Assembly (NCBI RefSeq): GCF_001637205.1 | Contig: NZ_LVJH01000021.1 | Location: 62,001 to 126,000, forward strand | From: Paenibacillus glacialis | GTDB lineage: Bacteria > Bacillota > Bacilli > Paenibacillales > Paenibacillaceae | Reading direction: 5' to 3' | Length of the DNA stretch: 64,000 nt | Part shown: one piece after another, positions 54,465-63,570 of the stretch | How the letters are laid out: every line of letters starts with the position of its first letter | How positions within the stretch are numbered: position 1 is the first letter of the stretch | Made by a program: the position numbers and the translations under genes | Notes under the pieces: generated by a model | Told to the model about the DNA's origin: nothing | Database searches by the model: none | The model's input: the letters and a program-made list of their open reading frames with translations, nothing else

Positions 54465-54890
54465 ATGGGGACTGACTCATTTTGGATGTTCGATTTCGTA
54501 GGTACGGTCATACCGATCTTTATCGTTGTGATCATAGGTATATTGTTATTGAGTGCTGGAAAGGGTATATTACAGTGGAATAATAACAATAAACAGCCTC
54601 AAATTACTGTAGGATCCTGTATTGTAAGCAAACGAAACGAAGTGAAACAACACCATAATCACCAGAATGATCAGATATCAAGTTACACCCGTACTAGTTA
54701 TTATATAACCTTTGAGATAGACAGTGGAGATCGAATAGAGTTCGTCGTAAATGGGGAGGAATATGGTCTTTGTGCAGAGGGAGATATGGGGCAATTAACG
54801 TTTCAGGGAACCCGCTATATGGGATTTCATCGTAATCTTCGGTTTACAGCACAGGTAGATGGACGGTCCGAGCGAAGAGGATATGAGTAA
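54465..54890 (+). CDS. DUF2500-type membrane protein
   Basis: A 141-residue protein with one N-terminal membrane helix (IPIFIVVIIGILLLSAG) and a soluble domain of about 100 residues (YYITFEIDSGDRIEFVVNGE, EEYGLCAEGDMGQLTFQGTR), as I recall for DUF2500. GGGGG-type ribosome site before ATG 54465. It probably sits in the inner membrane with its domain in the cytoplasm or outside; orientation not determined. Confidence 0.82.
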   Translation: MGTDSFWMFDFVGTVIPIFIVVIIGILLLSAGKGILQWNNNNKQPQITVGSCIVSKRNEVKQHHNHQNDQISSYTRTSYYITFEIDSGDRIEFVVNGEEYGLCAEGDMGQLTFQGTRYMGFHRNLRFTAQVDGRSERRGYE

Positions 54891-54897
54891 ATAGCAT

Positions 54898-54923
54898 GCC
54901 GCCTTAACATAAGGCGGCTTTTA
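54898..54923 (+). terminator. Terminator after the DUF2500 gene
   Basis: GCCGCCTTA and TAAGGCGGC arms around ACA, followed by four T. Confidence 0.85.
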
Positions 54924-54955
54924 ATTTGTGAATTAATTGCGAAAAGGAGGCCAAC

Positions 54956-55006
54956 ATGTCTCACTTATTGCATTATCAGAAAAGATCATTCATTATCAAT
55001 AAATGA
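54956..55006 (+). CDS. Putative 16-residue leader peptide before uppP
   Basis: A strong AAAAGGAGG lies 5 bases before an ATG that opens a 16-codon frame (MSHLLHYQKRSFIINK) ending 34 bases before uppP. Such short frames can couple or attenuate downstream translation. No hairpin pair that would make an attenuator was found, so its reality rests on the ribosome site. Confidence 0.4.
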   Translation: MSHLLHYQKRSFIINK

Positions 55007-55040
55007 AACTAGTTTATTGTAGAAAGGCGGACAATTATTA

Positions 55041-55844
55041 ATGTACGACATTATTTGCGCGATCGTATTAGGTATTGTAGAAGGTTTGACGGAGTTTCTG
55101 CCTGTTTCTTCTACGGGTCACTTGATTCTCGCGAGTGATCTTCTCGGCTATGAAGGGAAAGCTGCCGATACGTTCAAAATCGTCATTCAGCTTGGAGCGG
55201 TATTAGCGGTACTTATACTATATTGGAAACGATATATGGACATGTTGAAAGGCTTAGTTACTTTCAATTTCTCTACCAAAGGGAAGCTGAACGCTATTCA
55301 TTTGATCATTGCTATGATCCCTGCACTTATTACGTATCTTATTTTCAAAGATTTCATTAAAGAAGTTTTATTCGGTCCAGGTCCCGTACTGATTGGCTTA
55401 ATTATAGGCGGCGTGCTTATGATTGTTGCTACTCAAGTTAAGAGAACGGTAACTGCCGAGGAATCCGACGATATTAGTTACAAGCAAGCTTTTGGGATCG
55501 GAATGTTTCAATGTTTTGCGCTGTGGCCGGGTTTCTCCAGATCAGGGTCGACCATCTCAGGTGGGATGCTGTTTGGTACTAGCCAGAAAGCAGCAGCAGA
55601 TTTCACATTCATGATTTCGGTTCCTGTTATGCTAGGTGCAACAGTGCTAGATATGTATGATGCTCGTGAATATTTGACCACAGATGATTTGGTATTATTC
55701 TTGATCGGCTTTGTCGTTGCCTTCTGTGTAGCCATGATTGCAGTGGTCACATTCTTGAAACTGATAAAACGCCTTAGATTGGAATGGTTCGCACTATATC
55801 GGTTCGTGATTGCGGCGCTATTCTATATCTTAGTGATGATGTAA
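55041..55844 (+). CDS. uppP: Undecaprenyl-diphosphatase UppP (BacA)
   Basis: A 267-residue inner-membrane enzyme that recycles the C55 lipid carrier by removing a phosphate from undecaprenyl pyrophosphate. The two signature blocks are intact: VEGLTEFLPVSSTGHLILAS near residue 13 and ALWPGFSRSGSTISGGMLFG near 160, with the catalytic Glu, His and Arg. About eight helices are visible. Loss or gain of this enzyme alters bacitracin tolerance in other bacteria. It is flanked by terminators, and a 16-codon frame precedes it. Confidence 0.95.
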   Translation: MYDIICAIVLGIVEGLTEFLPVSSTGHLILASDLLGYEGKAADTFKIVIQLGAVLAVLILYWKRYMDMLKGLVTFNFSTKGKLNAIHLIIAMIPALITYLIFKDFIKEVLFGPGPVLIGLIIGGVLMIVATQVKRTVTAEESDDISYKQAFGIGMFQCFALWPGFSRSGSTISGGMLFGTSQKAAADFTFMISVPVMLGATVLDMYDAREYLTTDDLVLFLIGFVVAFCVAMIAVVTFLKLIKRLRLEWFALYRFVIAALFYILVMM

Positions 55845-55850
55845 GAACAA

Positions 55851-55897
55851 GACACCTCCCATTTTACCGCCAGTAGCGGTTAAAGGGAGGTGTCTTT
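55851..55897. terminator. Terminator between uppP and the sugar ABC operon
   Basis: GACACCTCCC (55851-55860) and GGGAGGTGTC (55885-55894) pair perfectly around a loop that itself holds CCGC/GCGG; a T-rich tail follows. It lies between convergent genes and may serve both. Confidence 0.8.
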
Positions 55898-55915
55898 ATA
55901 TGTGGGATTCTATTT

Positions 55916-57316
55916 CTATTTATTTACGGTCTGATTATATTCTTGAATCTTGCTTGAAATAGCCTTAGCTGCGTCATCTAACGCCTGTTGAGGCGATTTA
56001 CTGTTGTTAAGTACCTCTTCAATGGCCGTCTCCGTCAGTTGACGCGCTTCAGGGAATACGCCCATGACTGCACCTTGAGTAGAAAGACTTGGCTTCGTTT
56101 GATGAAGCTGGTCGACAGCTGTTTGGAATTGTGGATATTTAGCCAGATTGTCTTTGACAGTCTGCTCATCATATGCCTTTTTAGTGATAGGGAAGTATCC
56201 AGTATTGATATGCCAGTTAGCTTGTGTTGAGGGTTGTGCTAGGAATTTGATGAATTCCCATGCGCCTTGTTGTTCTTCCTGCGAACGATTATTCATTATC
56301 CATAAGCTAGCACCACCTACTACAACGCCGCCATCATTAGAACCCTCAGGTTTAGGTAAGAAGGCAGTACCCACTTCGAATTTACCTTCTGTTGAACTAA
56401 CGATCCCACGAAGAGAAGCTGTAGAATCAAGTGTCATCGCAATTTGTCCCGCAGCGAATGCTTTCTTGGTATCGTCGGTTTTACGCCCAAGATTAATAAT
56501 CGATTTGTCATCTAACATTTGCTTCCACCACGTTAGGATTGAGACGCCTGCTTCACTATTTAACAAAGAGGACGTAGCAGGGGAAGTACGGCCATTCCCA
56601 TTGTCGATGAGTTCCTTTCCTTGATTAGCTAACAACTGTTCCATAAACCATCCGTAGATCGCAAAGGATGCACCTGATTTACCTTCAGTCGTTAATGCCT
56701 TTGCAGCTTTTGCGACGCCTTCATACGTGGTTGGAGGTTTCTCTGGATCTAGACCGGCTGCTTTGAAGGCATCTTTATTGTAATAAAGAATTGGATTGGA
56801 AGTATTAAATGGCATCGAATATAACTGATTATCAAATGTGTAATAGTTCAAAATATTAGGTTCAAGTGAAGTTGTGTCATAGTTTTCTTTGTCTATGAAG
56901 GTTTGCATTGGAGTTACCGATTTGGTATCAATCATGAAGCGACTGCCGATCTCATATACCTGCATTAACGTTGGGCTGCTCTCGGAATCCATAGCAGCTT
57001 TCAACTTGTTTAAACTCTCATCATAGGTGCCTTGAAAGACCGCTTCAACCTGAACTGCTTGTTGTGAGTTATTGAAATCAGATACAAGTTGATCCAATTT
57101 CTTTCCTAGCTCGCCACTCATGGAATGCCACCATACCACTTTAACCGGTTCGGTATTCTTTACCGATTCCACCACAGTTTCACTACCTGAATTAGTCTTG
57201 GTTGTATCACTAGATGCGTTATTACTGATCGTTGACCCACAAGCAGAAGTCAGCAACATCATACATACGATAAATAGTAGTGCCATAGGTCGTCTACGCA
57301 TTGCTTTTAAATTCAT
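55916..57316 (-). CDS. Sugar ABC transporter substrate-binding lipoprotein (UgpB type)
   Basis: A 466-residue extracellular solute-binding protein of the CUT1 class. Signal peptide with lipobox LLTSACGST near residue 25, then VVWWHSMSGELGKKLDQLVS, typical of glycerol-3-phosphate or sugar binders. YSMPFNTSNPILYYNKDAFK and WEFIKFLAQPSTQANWH are the usual conserved blocks. I chose ATG 57316 because GGGAGAG precedes it; a start 10 codons earlier at 57346 has none. It is the last gene of the permease-permease-binder operon, an unusual order. Confidence 0.9.
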   Translation of the reverse strand: MNLKAMRRRPMALLFIVCMMLLTSACGSTISNNASSDTTKTNSGSETVVESVKNTEPVKVVWWHSMSGELGKKLDQLVSDFNNSQQAVQVEAVFQGTYDESLNKLKAAMDSESSPTLMQVYEIGSRFMIDTKSVTPMQTFIDKENYDTTSLEPNILNYYTFDNQLYSMPFNTSNPILYYNKDAFKAAGLDPEKPPTTYEGVAKAAKALTTEGKSGASFAIYGWFMEQLLANQGKELIDNGNGRTSPATSSLLNSEAGVSILTWWKQMLDDKSIINLGRKTDDTKKAFAAGQIAMTLDSTASLRGIVSSTEGKFEVGTAFLPKPEGSNDGGVVVGGASLWIMNNRSQEEQQGAWEFIKFLAQPSTQANWHINTGYFPITKKAYDEQTVKDNLAKYPQFQTAVDQLHQTKPSLSTQGAVMGVFPEARQLTETAIEEVLNNSKSPQQALDDAAKAISSKIQEYNQTVNK

Positions 57317-57437
57317 GGTTTCTTTGTTCTCTCCCTTTTGGATCATTAATTTTATCTGAAATTAGACATGTCCCATAACAAGAATGTTCTAATGTCGGAA
57401 CGCATGTAGAATAACCTGGGTCGAGTCAAGTACATTC

Positions 57438-58262
57438 TCAGCCCTTAAGTGCTCCAGCAGTAATACCCCGCACAAGCGGCTTCAAACCAAGAACGAGTAA
57501 TAATAGAGAAGGAATCATGACGGTAACTACACCCGCTAAGACCAGATTCCATGACGTCATTTCTTCAAACTGTAGCATGCTGATCCCAATTTGAACGGTT
57601 CGCATTTCTTCCTTGTTCGTAATGAGTAGCGGCCATAAATACATATTCCAGTGATTCAAGAATGAATAAACGCCGAGTGTCGCGATCGCTGGTGTAGAAA
57701 GCGGTAGTACAAGTGAAAGAAAGATACGAACATGTCCGCAGCCATCTATACGTGCAGCTTCAAACAATTCCCCTGGTAACTGTAAGAAGGATTGTCTTAA
57801 TAGAAACGTACCAAATGCAGATGCGACAAAGGGTATGATCAGTCCTGTATAACTATCTAGTAGATTCCAATTTTTAATGGTCAGATAATTGGGAATCATG
57901 ATGACCTCCCAAGGGATCATCATAGTAGCGAGAAACAAGGCGAACAGAAATGTTTTACCAGGAAATCGAAGGAATGCAAATGCATACGCTGCCGTACTTG
58001 CGGTTACGATCTGCCCTAGCATAATGAGCGTGGATACAATGAAGCTGTTTCCAATGAAACGCAGGACAGGAATAGTCTGAATAACACTCATATAATTGTC
58101 CCAGTTAAGATGGCTTGGCAACATTCTGGGCGGATAGGTTGCGGATTCCCCGTTGGTCATGAATGAAGATGACAGTGTATACAACAAAGGGAACAAGATG
58201 AGACAAGAAGCTATAAGTAACACTAAATACAGCAGACCTTTATTCATCCGATTCATGATCAT
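57438..58262 (-). CDS. Carbohydrate ABC transporter permease (UgpE type)
   Basis: A 274-residue permease with six helices and the EAA loop FEAARIDGCGHVRIFLSLVL near residue 170. It starts four bases inside the end of the upstream permease gene (ATGA), so the two are coupled. With the UgpA-type permease and the binding lipoprotein it forms a CUT1 importer. The ATPase is absent and presumably shared. Confidence 0.9.
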   Translation of the reverse strand: MIMNRMNKGLLYLVLLIASCLILFPLLYTLSSSFMTNGESATYPPRMLPSHLNWDNYMSVIQTIPVLRFIGNSFIVSTLIMLGQIVTASTAAYAFAFLRFPGKTFLFALFLATMMIPWEVIMIPNYLTIKNWNLLDSYTGLIIPFVASAFGTFLLRQSFLQLPGELFEAARIDGCGHVRIFLSLVLPLSTPAIATLGVYSFLNHWNMYLWPLLITNKEEMRTVQIGISMLQFEEMTSWNLVLAGVVTVMIPSLLLLVLGLKPLVRGITAGALKG

Positions 58263-59212
58263 TGATAATGCACCTTCTTCTCTAAGACCTTGAATTGAAT
58301 CAACGTAAGAATGAGTACTATGAAGAACAGAAGCAAGGCTTGTGCGCTACCTGTTCCAAATCGATAATTCACAAAGGCATCCTGATAAATATTGAACACC
58401 ATGACGTTGGTACTGTTCATGGGTCCACCTTTTGTCAAAATATTGATCTGTCCAAATGCTTGAAATGCACCAATCATAGATACAACCGTGACAAAAAATA
58501 TAGAAGGTGTAATTAGAGGAATCGTTAAGTTAAAGAAGGTACGTAGAGGTCCCGCTCCATCGATCTGCGCACTGTCATAGATATCTTCTGAGACGCCTTG
58601 CATCCCACTCAGTAATACAATGAATTGAAAACCTAGGTTCATCCACACAGTCATGAGTGCGATAGATAGGAGCGCCCAGTTAGGGTCTGAGAGCCAATTG
58701 ATGGGAGCAATATGTAACAGACTAAGGAAGTAGTTCAGTGTTCCCAGTGTCGGATGGTATAGAACCATCCAGATGATGGACCCTGTACCTACAGAGATCG
58801 CCATAGGCAACGAGAATACAAAACGAAATAGTTGTACTCCCCGTAATCGGGTGTGCGCAAGCCATGCAAGAATAAGCGAGAGTATAATACCTGTAGGCAC
58901 AGTTAAAAGGATGAAGCTCAAGGTCACGGTAATGCTTTTGTAAAAAAGTTCTGATGTCAGTAAGTCAGTGAAGTTACGGAGACCTACGTACTGAACGACA
59001 CGGCCACGGGGGTCCGTCAAATTCATGCTCAAGTACACAGATTTGATAAGAGGATAGAAGAGGAAAATACTGAACAACAATAAAGATGGTGCAAGAAATA
59101 CAAACGCTAGTATGCGTTCTAACCATCGATTGGTTCGCATGGAGCGGGTAGAAAATGCAGGGAGTAAGGTCGTTCTTTTCAGTGCGGGTTGGATGATTAG
59201 ATCCTTTTCCAT
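58259..59212 (-). CDS. Carbohydrate ABC transporter permease (UgpA type)
   Basis: A 317-residue permease with six helices, preceded by a basic N terminus, and an EAA-type loop (YDSAQIDGAGPLRTFFNLTI). I favour ATG 59212 as start (GCGAGGC about 12 bases upstream); the frame is open to 59260 with no better site. First gene of the operon on this strand, with the UgpE-type permease overlapping its end. Confidence 0.88.
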   Translation of the reverse strand: MEKDLIIQPALKRTTLLPAFSTRSMRTNRWLERILAFVFLAPSLLLFSIFLFYPLIKSVYLSMNLTDPRGRVVQYVGLRNFTDLLTSELFYKSITVTLSFILLTVPTGIILSLILAWLAHTRLRGVQLFRFVFSLPMAISVGTGSIIWMVLYHPTLGTLNYFLSLLHIAPINWLSDPNWALLSIALMTVWMNLGFQFIVLLSGMQGVSEDIYDSAQIDGAGPLRTFFNLTIPLITPSIFFVTVVSMIGAFQAFGQINILTKGGPMNSTNVMVFNIYQDAFVNYRFGTGSAQALLLFFIVLILTLIQFKVLEKKVHYQ

Positions 59213-59387
59213 AATTAGATGTGCCTCGCTCTCAACTAGTCTTAAATCTAAATAGATCATAAATCTTGGTTGTTAGGAGAATGTCATATGAATGTAAAAT
59301 AACCATTTTTTTAATTTGTCACCATCTAGGCGAATGTACATAAGATACTGTGAAGTTAGAAAGATCATTAACAAGGAGGTGCATTAG

Positions 59388-59810
59388 ATGCCAGTTGTTA
59401 AAGCGAATTCTGAAGACATTAAGATGTTAGCACGATTAATGAGAGCAGAAGCGGAAGAGGATGGAGAACCCGGCATGCTTATGGTGGGTAATGTTGGGGT
59501 TAATCGAATATTAGGTGATTGTTTAGATTTCAATAGTATACGTAGCATTCCGGATATGGTTTTTCAAAGTCCAGGTGGATTTGAGGCCCCTCAAAAAGGC
59601 TATTTTTATCAAGCTGCTCGAGAAAAAGATATCAGACTTGCTGAAAGAGCTATAAGAGGTGAACGTAGATGGCCTGCAAGCAACGCTCTTTGGTTCTTCA
59701 GACCAGTAGGGGAGTGCCCTGCTACTTGGTACAATCAACAAAACACAGGAAGATATAAAGCGCATTGCTTCTTTACTCCAACGCCCTCGGATTGTCCGAC
59801 AGTCTATTAA
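59388..59810 (+). CDS. cwlJ: Spore cortex-lytic enzyme CwlJ/SleB-type hydrolase
   Basis: A 140-residue protein of the Hydrolase_2 (SleB catalytic) family. ARLMRAEAEEDGEPGMLMVG carries the catalytic Glu, and NALWFFRPVGECPATWYNQQ with HCFFTP ends the domain. No signal peptide or peptidoglycan-binding domain is present, as in CwlJ, which is assembled into the spore coat and degrades cortex at germination. AAGGAGGTG precedes the ATG. gerQ follows 52 bases later, the arrangement known from Bacillus where GerQ is needed to localise CwlJ. Confidence 0.88.
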   Translation: MPVVKANSEDIKMLARLMRAEAEEDGEPGMLMVGNVGVNRILGDCLDFNSIRSIPDMVFQSPGGFEAPQKGYFYQAAREKDIRLAERAIRGERRWPASNALWFFRPVGECPATWYNQQNTGRYKAHCFFTPTPSDCPTVY

Positions 59811-59862
59811 CTTGTACACAACCATTAATCATTGTTTTACAATATAAGGAGGAATTATAATT

Positions 59863-60303
59863 ATGACTATGCAACCTTTTCAACCGGTATCTTATCAAAT
59901 TGGTAACGAACGTGGAGGGTTTGGTGGACAAATGAACCCAGGTATGGGAGGGTCATATATGATGCCACCTCAAGTACCTGCTGGAAACCCAATGACACCA
60001 CAAGGGAATGTTATTCCAACGAATGCCCCTGTATACGAGCAATCCTATGTTGAGAATATCTTGCGTTTGAATCGTGGGAAAATCGGAACATTCTATATGA
60101 CCTACGAGAATAATAAAGAATGGAATGCCAAGATCTTCAAAGGTACAGTAGAAGCTGCAGGTCGAGACCACATCATAATCAGTGAAGCAACGGGTAAAAG
60201 AGTCATCTTGTTAACGATTTACTTAGATTATATTACGTTTGATGAGCCAATTAATTATCAATACCCTGGAACACAAGGTAGTCAAGTTCAACCTAGACGT
60301 TAA
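59863..60303 (+). CDS. gerQ: Spore coat protein GerQ
   Basis: A 146-residue coat protein. A Gly/Pro/Met-rich N-terminal half (GGFGGQMNPGMGGSYMMPPQ) leads to the conserved GerQ domain (ENILRLNRGKIGTFYMTYEN, NAKIFKGTVEAAGRDHIIIS). In Bacillus, GerQ is required for CwlJ localisation and is cross-linked by transglutaminase. The Lys and Gln content of the first half fits. AGGAGG precedes the ATG. A terminator follows at 60324. Confidence 0.9.
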   Translation: MTMQPFQPVSYQIGNERGGFGGQMNPGMGGSYMMPPQVPAGNPMTPQGNVIPTNAPVYEQSYVENILRLNRGKIGTFYMTYENNKEWNAKIFKGTVEAAGRDHIIISEATGKRVILLTIYLDYITFDEPINYQYPGTQGSQVQPRR

Positions 60304-60323
60304 TTTAATGTAGCAATATGCCA

Positions 60324-60368
60324 AAAGGGGTGCCATATCGTCGCAATTGACGAAGGCACCCCCTTTTA
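60324..60368 (+). terminator. Terminator after gerQ
   Basis: AAAAGGGGTGCC and GGCACCCCCTTTT arms, nearly perfect, around about 20 bases. Confidence 0.8.
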
Positions 60369-60605
60369 GTGTGTAAAATTGCTGTTTTCACAATAAAAGT
60401 CATTGTTTCTGTGAAATACAGTCATACCCTAGTGTTTGACTGTGTAATGTATAACTATATAATTAAATATAAGGTTTAAATTGAGAGTAACTGGGAGATG
60501 AGTCGCTTGGGAAATTGAAGCTGCAATATGTAGCCTTATTTTTTAAATCGCATAACATTTTTGAAAAACGAAGGAGGTGTACCTATTCGTCAGTGAAGGA
60601 TTACG

Positions 60606-60641
60606 ATGAATAGGTTAAAGATTGAACCCATTACCGAGTGA
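60606..60641 (+). CDS. Putative leader frame overlapping the CNNM/CorC paralog start
   Basis: AAGGA lies just upstream of an ATG that opens 11 codons (MNRLKIEPITE) in a frame other than the main gene. The frame overlaps the TTG start of the next gene by 20 bases. It could tie translation of that gene to its own. Only the ribosome site and overlap support it. Confidence 0.3.
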   Translation: MNRLKIEPITE

Positions 60642-61932
60642 AATATATTTAATTTGGGTTATTGTTTTAATATTATTAAATGGTTTTTTCGTCTCAGCTG
60701 AATACGCTATGGTAAAAGCAAGGAGTAGTCGAATCGATACACTTGTAGCGGACGGACGTAGAGGTGCAATATTAGCAAGAAACATAACGAATAACCTAGA
60801 GTCATACTTATCAGCCTGTCAACTTGGAATTACACTATCATCATTAGGACTTGGATGGATTGGTGCACCGGCTATCGCACGATTATTACAACCACTATTT
60901 AATTTGCTTGGTTATAGCGAGCCAGTAATACAGGGTATTTCGGTAACCGTAGCATTCATCATTATTACAGTACTTCATATTGTATTAGGTGAATTAGCAC
61001 CCAAAGCGTTAGCCCTGCGAAAGTCAGACTCAGTAACATTATTGTCAGCTGCACCGATCACCTTATTTTACAAAATAATGTCGCCATTTATCTGGTTACT
61101 GAATGGATTAGCAAATCTTATATTGAAATTCTTACACATTACACCTGAATCCGAACAAGATTCCGCTCACACGGAGCAAGAAATACGGATCTTGATGAAT
61201 GAAAGTAATAAAAGTGGACTGATCAATAATACAGAACTCGCACTTGTAAATAACATCTTCGGGTTTGCGGAGACGACTGCACGAGAGATCATGATCCCTC
61301 GAACGGAAATGATCTGCCTTTACAAACATGTTCCAAGAGAAGAGAACATAGAAATTGCATATGATGGGATGAGAACTCGTTATCCTCTGTGTGATGGAGA
61401 TAAAGATAATATTATCGGTTTTATTCATATCAAAGACTTGTTAAGAGCGAATGATATTGAATACCCTAACATTGTTCGGCCTATTATTACGGTTCCTGAG
61501 TCTATCCATATCAGTGCATTACTCAAATTAATGCAACGAGGCAAGTCTCAAATCGCCATATTGATTGATGAGTATGGTGGGACTTCGGGTCTTGTAACGA
61601 TGGAAGACATCATGGAGGAAATTGTAGGCGAAATTCAGGACGAATTCGACGAAGAACGTCCAGGGATTGAGAAGATAAGAGATGACGAATACTCTATTGA
61701 TGGACTGATGTTAATCGATGAGATCAATGAACGCTTCGGACTGGAGATGGACACTAACGATTATGACACAATCGGCGGTTGGCTCTATTCTCGACTTGAA
61801 ACGATTCCTCCTCAGAAAGGTCAATCCGTGGAATTCGACAATCATATATATATCGTGGATGAAACGGATAATAAACGTATCTCCCGAATTCAATTACTTA
61901 AAAAACAGCTTTTGGAAGGAGAAGGAGCATAG
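60622..61932 (+). CDS. CNNM/CBS/CorC-type membrane protein (hemolysin C family), paralog B
   Basis: A 436-residue paralog of the protein at 46455. LNGFFVSAEYAMVKARSSRI opens the CNNM domain, four helices follow, then CBS domains (EIMIPRTEMICLYKH; TSGLVTMEDIMEEIVGEIQD) and the CorC/HlyC domain. The start is TTG 60622: an in-frame stop lies at 60616-60618 and no ATG keeps the first helix. Its ribosome site is poor, so coupling to the leader frame at 60606 is possible. Probable role in divalent-cation efflux or homeostasis. Confidence 0.88.
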   Translation: MNPLPSEIYLIWVIVLILLNGFFVSAEYAMVKARSSRIDTLVADGRRGAILARNITNNLESYLSACQLGITLSSLGLGWIGAPAIARLLQPLFNLLGYSEPVIQGISVTVAFIIITVLHIVLGELAPKALALRKSDSVTLLSAAPITLFYKIMSPFIWLLNGLANLILKFLHITPESEQDSAHTEQEIRILMNESNKSGLINNTELALVNNIFGFAETTAREIMIPRTEMICLYKHVPREENIEIAYDGMRTRYPLCDGDKDNIIGFIHIKDLLRANDIEYPNIVRPIITVPESIHISALLKLMQRGKSQIAILIDEYGGTSGLVTMEDIMEEIVGEIQDEFDEERPGIEKIRDDEYSIDGLMLIDEINERFGLEMDTNDYDTIGGWLYSRLETIPPQKGQSVEFDNHIYIVDETDNKRISRIQLLKKQLLEGEGA

Positions 61933-62056
61933 AAAGTTAAAACCTTCTCTATAATTTTTTTAAAATATTTCGTAGAAAAATGTAACTTTCCTCTCGTAAG
62001 AAGCGTTTGTACTATATACCAGGATATTATCCATACAAAGAGAGGAAGTTTTATCT

Positions 62057-62554
62057 ATGAAAAGAATCATGCCAAAGAAGTTTTTAACATTAACACTCTT
62101 AATTGCGCTAGTAAGTATGCTGTTCTCCGTTCAAGTGAGTGCTGCGGACGCGCAAGAGACACTAGAGCCAGGTGCACTAACGACACCTCCTCCAACATCG
62201 GAGAGCATACTGCCTCTCTCCATTAATCCTAGCTTCAAATACCTTTATGATTCAAAACTTTCACTAAATAATGTGGGTAACTTGAATGTAAGAATTGATG
62301 TAAGTACTATGGCTTATGAGACTGTGAACTCAATTGGTGCTGATGTATCTATAGAGCGCTGGACAGGTTCCAATTGGTTAACCATTCAAACTAGGTATCT
62401 ATCGTCTGTCTCAACAGACTTTTATAGTGGGAGTGCTGATTTCACGGTGACGTCAGGTTATTATTACCGAGCTAAAAGTAATCACTGGGCGACAAAAGGG
62501 AATGTGAAAGAAGAATTTACGGCTTACACGTCATCCATGCTGGTAACGAATTAG
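62057..62554 (+). CDS. Secreted DUF6147-type protein
   Basis: A 165-residue exported protein. Signal peptide residues 1-29 (LTLLIALVSMLFSVQVSAAD), Pro/Thr-rich linker (ALTTPPPTSESILPL), then one beta-rich domain (IGADVSIERWTGSNWLTIQT, DFTVTSGYYYRAKSNHWATK) matching my memory of DUF6147. GAGAGGAAG precedes the ATG. Function unknown; a terminator with perfect 15-base arms ends it. Confidence 0.78.
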   Translation: MKRIMPKKFLTLTLLIALVSMLFSVQVSAADAQETLEPGALTTPPPTSESILPLSINPSFKYLYDSKLSLNNVGNLNVRIDVSTMAYETVNSIGADVSIERWTGSNWLTIQTRYLSSVSTDFYSGSADFTVTSGYYYRAKSNHWATKGNVKEEFTAYTSSMLVTN

Positions 62555-62570
62555 GGTAGACATAACAAAT

Positions 62571-62604
62571 AAAGGATAGTATCAGTGAACTGATACTATC
62601 CTTT
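62571..62604 (+). terminator. Terminator after the secreted DUF6147 gene
   Basis: Perfect 15-base arms (62571-62585 and 62590-62604) around TGAA, with T at the end. Confidence 0.88.
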
Positions 62605-62679
62605 TACTTATTCTTATGACAAACTATTTTCTTTCATTTATTATTCAGATGCACTAAACGTTATAATCTAGTTGTATTT

Positions 62680-62726
62680 AAAATAAAGTAACCGCCCACT
62701 TATGAGTAGGGCAGTTGCTTTATTTT
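62680..62726 (-). terminator. Probable terminator of the sigma/anti-sigma operon
   Basis: AAAATAAAG and CTTTATTTT outer arms with GCCC/GGGC inside, with a few mismatches. It lies downstream of the anti-sigma gene on the minus strand. Confidence 0.65.
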
Positions 62727-62772
62727 AAGAACAGATGAAGTTAATTGTAAAATAATGCAATCGGAAGAATAC

Positions 62773-63570
62773 CTACATGGGTAGGCTCTCTGCCATCTGT
62801 AAAAGCTCTTCCTTCGATACATTCCCATATATCCGGATACTTAATCCATGATATAAGAATTGAATATCATTAAATCGGCCAGGAGTATAGTATGCTTCAA
62901 TGTCATTCTCTAATGTTAATATCTCTGTGTCTTTTGAACCGGAAGAAGAAGTTACTGTCGGATAAGCCAAAGACTGTAACATTATTCTCATAGATTCATT
63001 GTTATCCGTTCGATAGGTCATAGTAACTTGTTCAGACTTCAGAATCGGAGCTGTCTCTGGTAGTTCAGAACTTTTTAACTCAAATCGTTCAGGTATGCTT
63101 TGTATGTTGGGATAAACAAAGGATATTTGATCCTGCACTTCTTCAAGTGACAATACTTTGGACTGATACTCCGTCACATTACCCAATGTTACTGAGGGAT
63201 GGTCCTGGGTTTCGTTAAAATGATCAGGTGGTGCTGATGTTTTGGCATCTTCCAAATTGGCATGGTTACTGGATCCAAATATAATTCTGACAACGCCGTC
63301 TCCCCAATCTTTGATGGAAGAATACACAGGAGAACCAGCCTGCGTTATAGCAGGAGGATTGAAAATAATTGCTCCTGCAGTAACAGAGGCAGCAACGACA
63401 GCAGCAAGTTGGAAATGGCGCTTTCTTTTTTGGGATTTCTTCAGTTTATGAATCTGGATCTGAACCTTGTTCCAAGATTCTTTTTTTGATTCCTCCGAAG
63501 TGAGACTAGATGAGGACGCTGAGACATCAAAGGCGTCATCAAACCATTGATCAAATCTTCCGTTGTTCAT
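62773..63570 (-). CDS. Anti-sigma factor-like membrane protein with DUF4367-type domain
   Basis: A 265-residue protein with an acidic/Ser-rich cytoplasmic N terminus, one membrane helix (LAAVVAASVTAGAIIF near residue 57) and an extracellular domain (YPNIQSIPERFELKSSELPE, SMRIMLQSLAYPTV; DUF4367-like). Its ATG lies inside the end of the ECF sigma gene, overlapping by 20 bases. Such coupled pairs usually consist of a sigma factor and its membrane anti-sigma. The missing zinc-binding HxxxCxxC motif means it is not a ZAS-type anti-sigma. Confidence 0.82.
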   Translation of the reverse strand: MNNGRFDQWFDDAFDVSASSSSLTSEESKKESWNKVQIQIHKLKKSQKRKRHFQLAAVVAASVTAGAIIFNPPAITQAGSPVYSSIKDWGDGVVRIIFGSSNHANLEDAKTSAPPDHFNETQDHPSVTLGNVTEYQSKVLSLEEVQDQISFVYPNIQSIPERFELKSSELPETAPILKSEQVTMTYRTDNNESMRIMLQSLAYPTVTSSSGSKDTEILTLENDIEAYYTPGRFNDIQFLYHGLSIRIYGNVSKEELLQMAESLPM

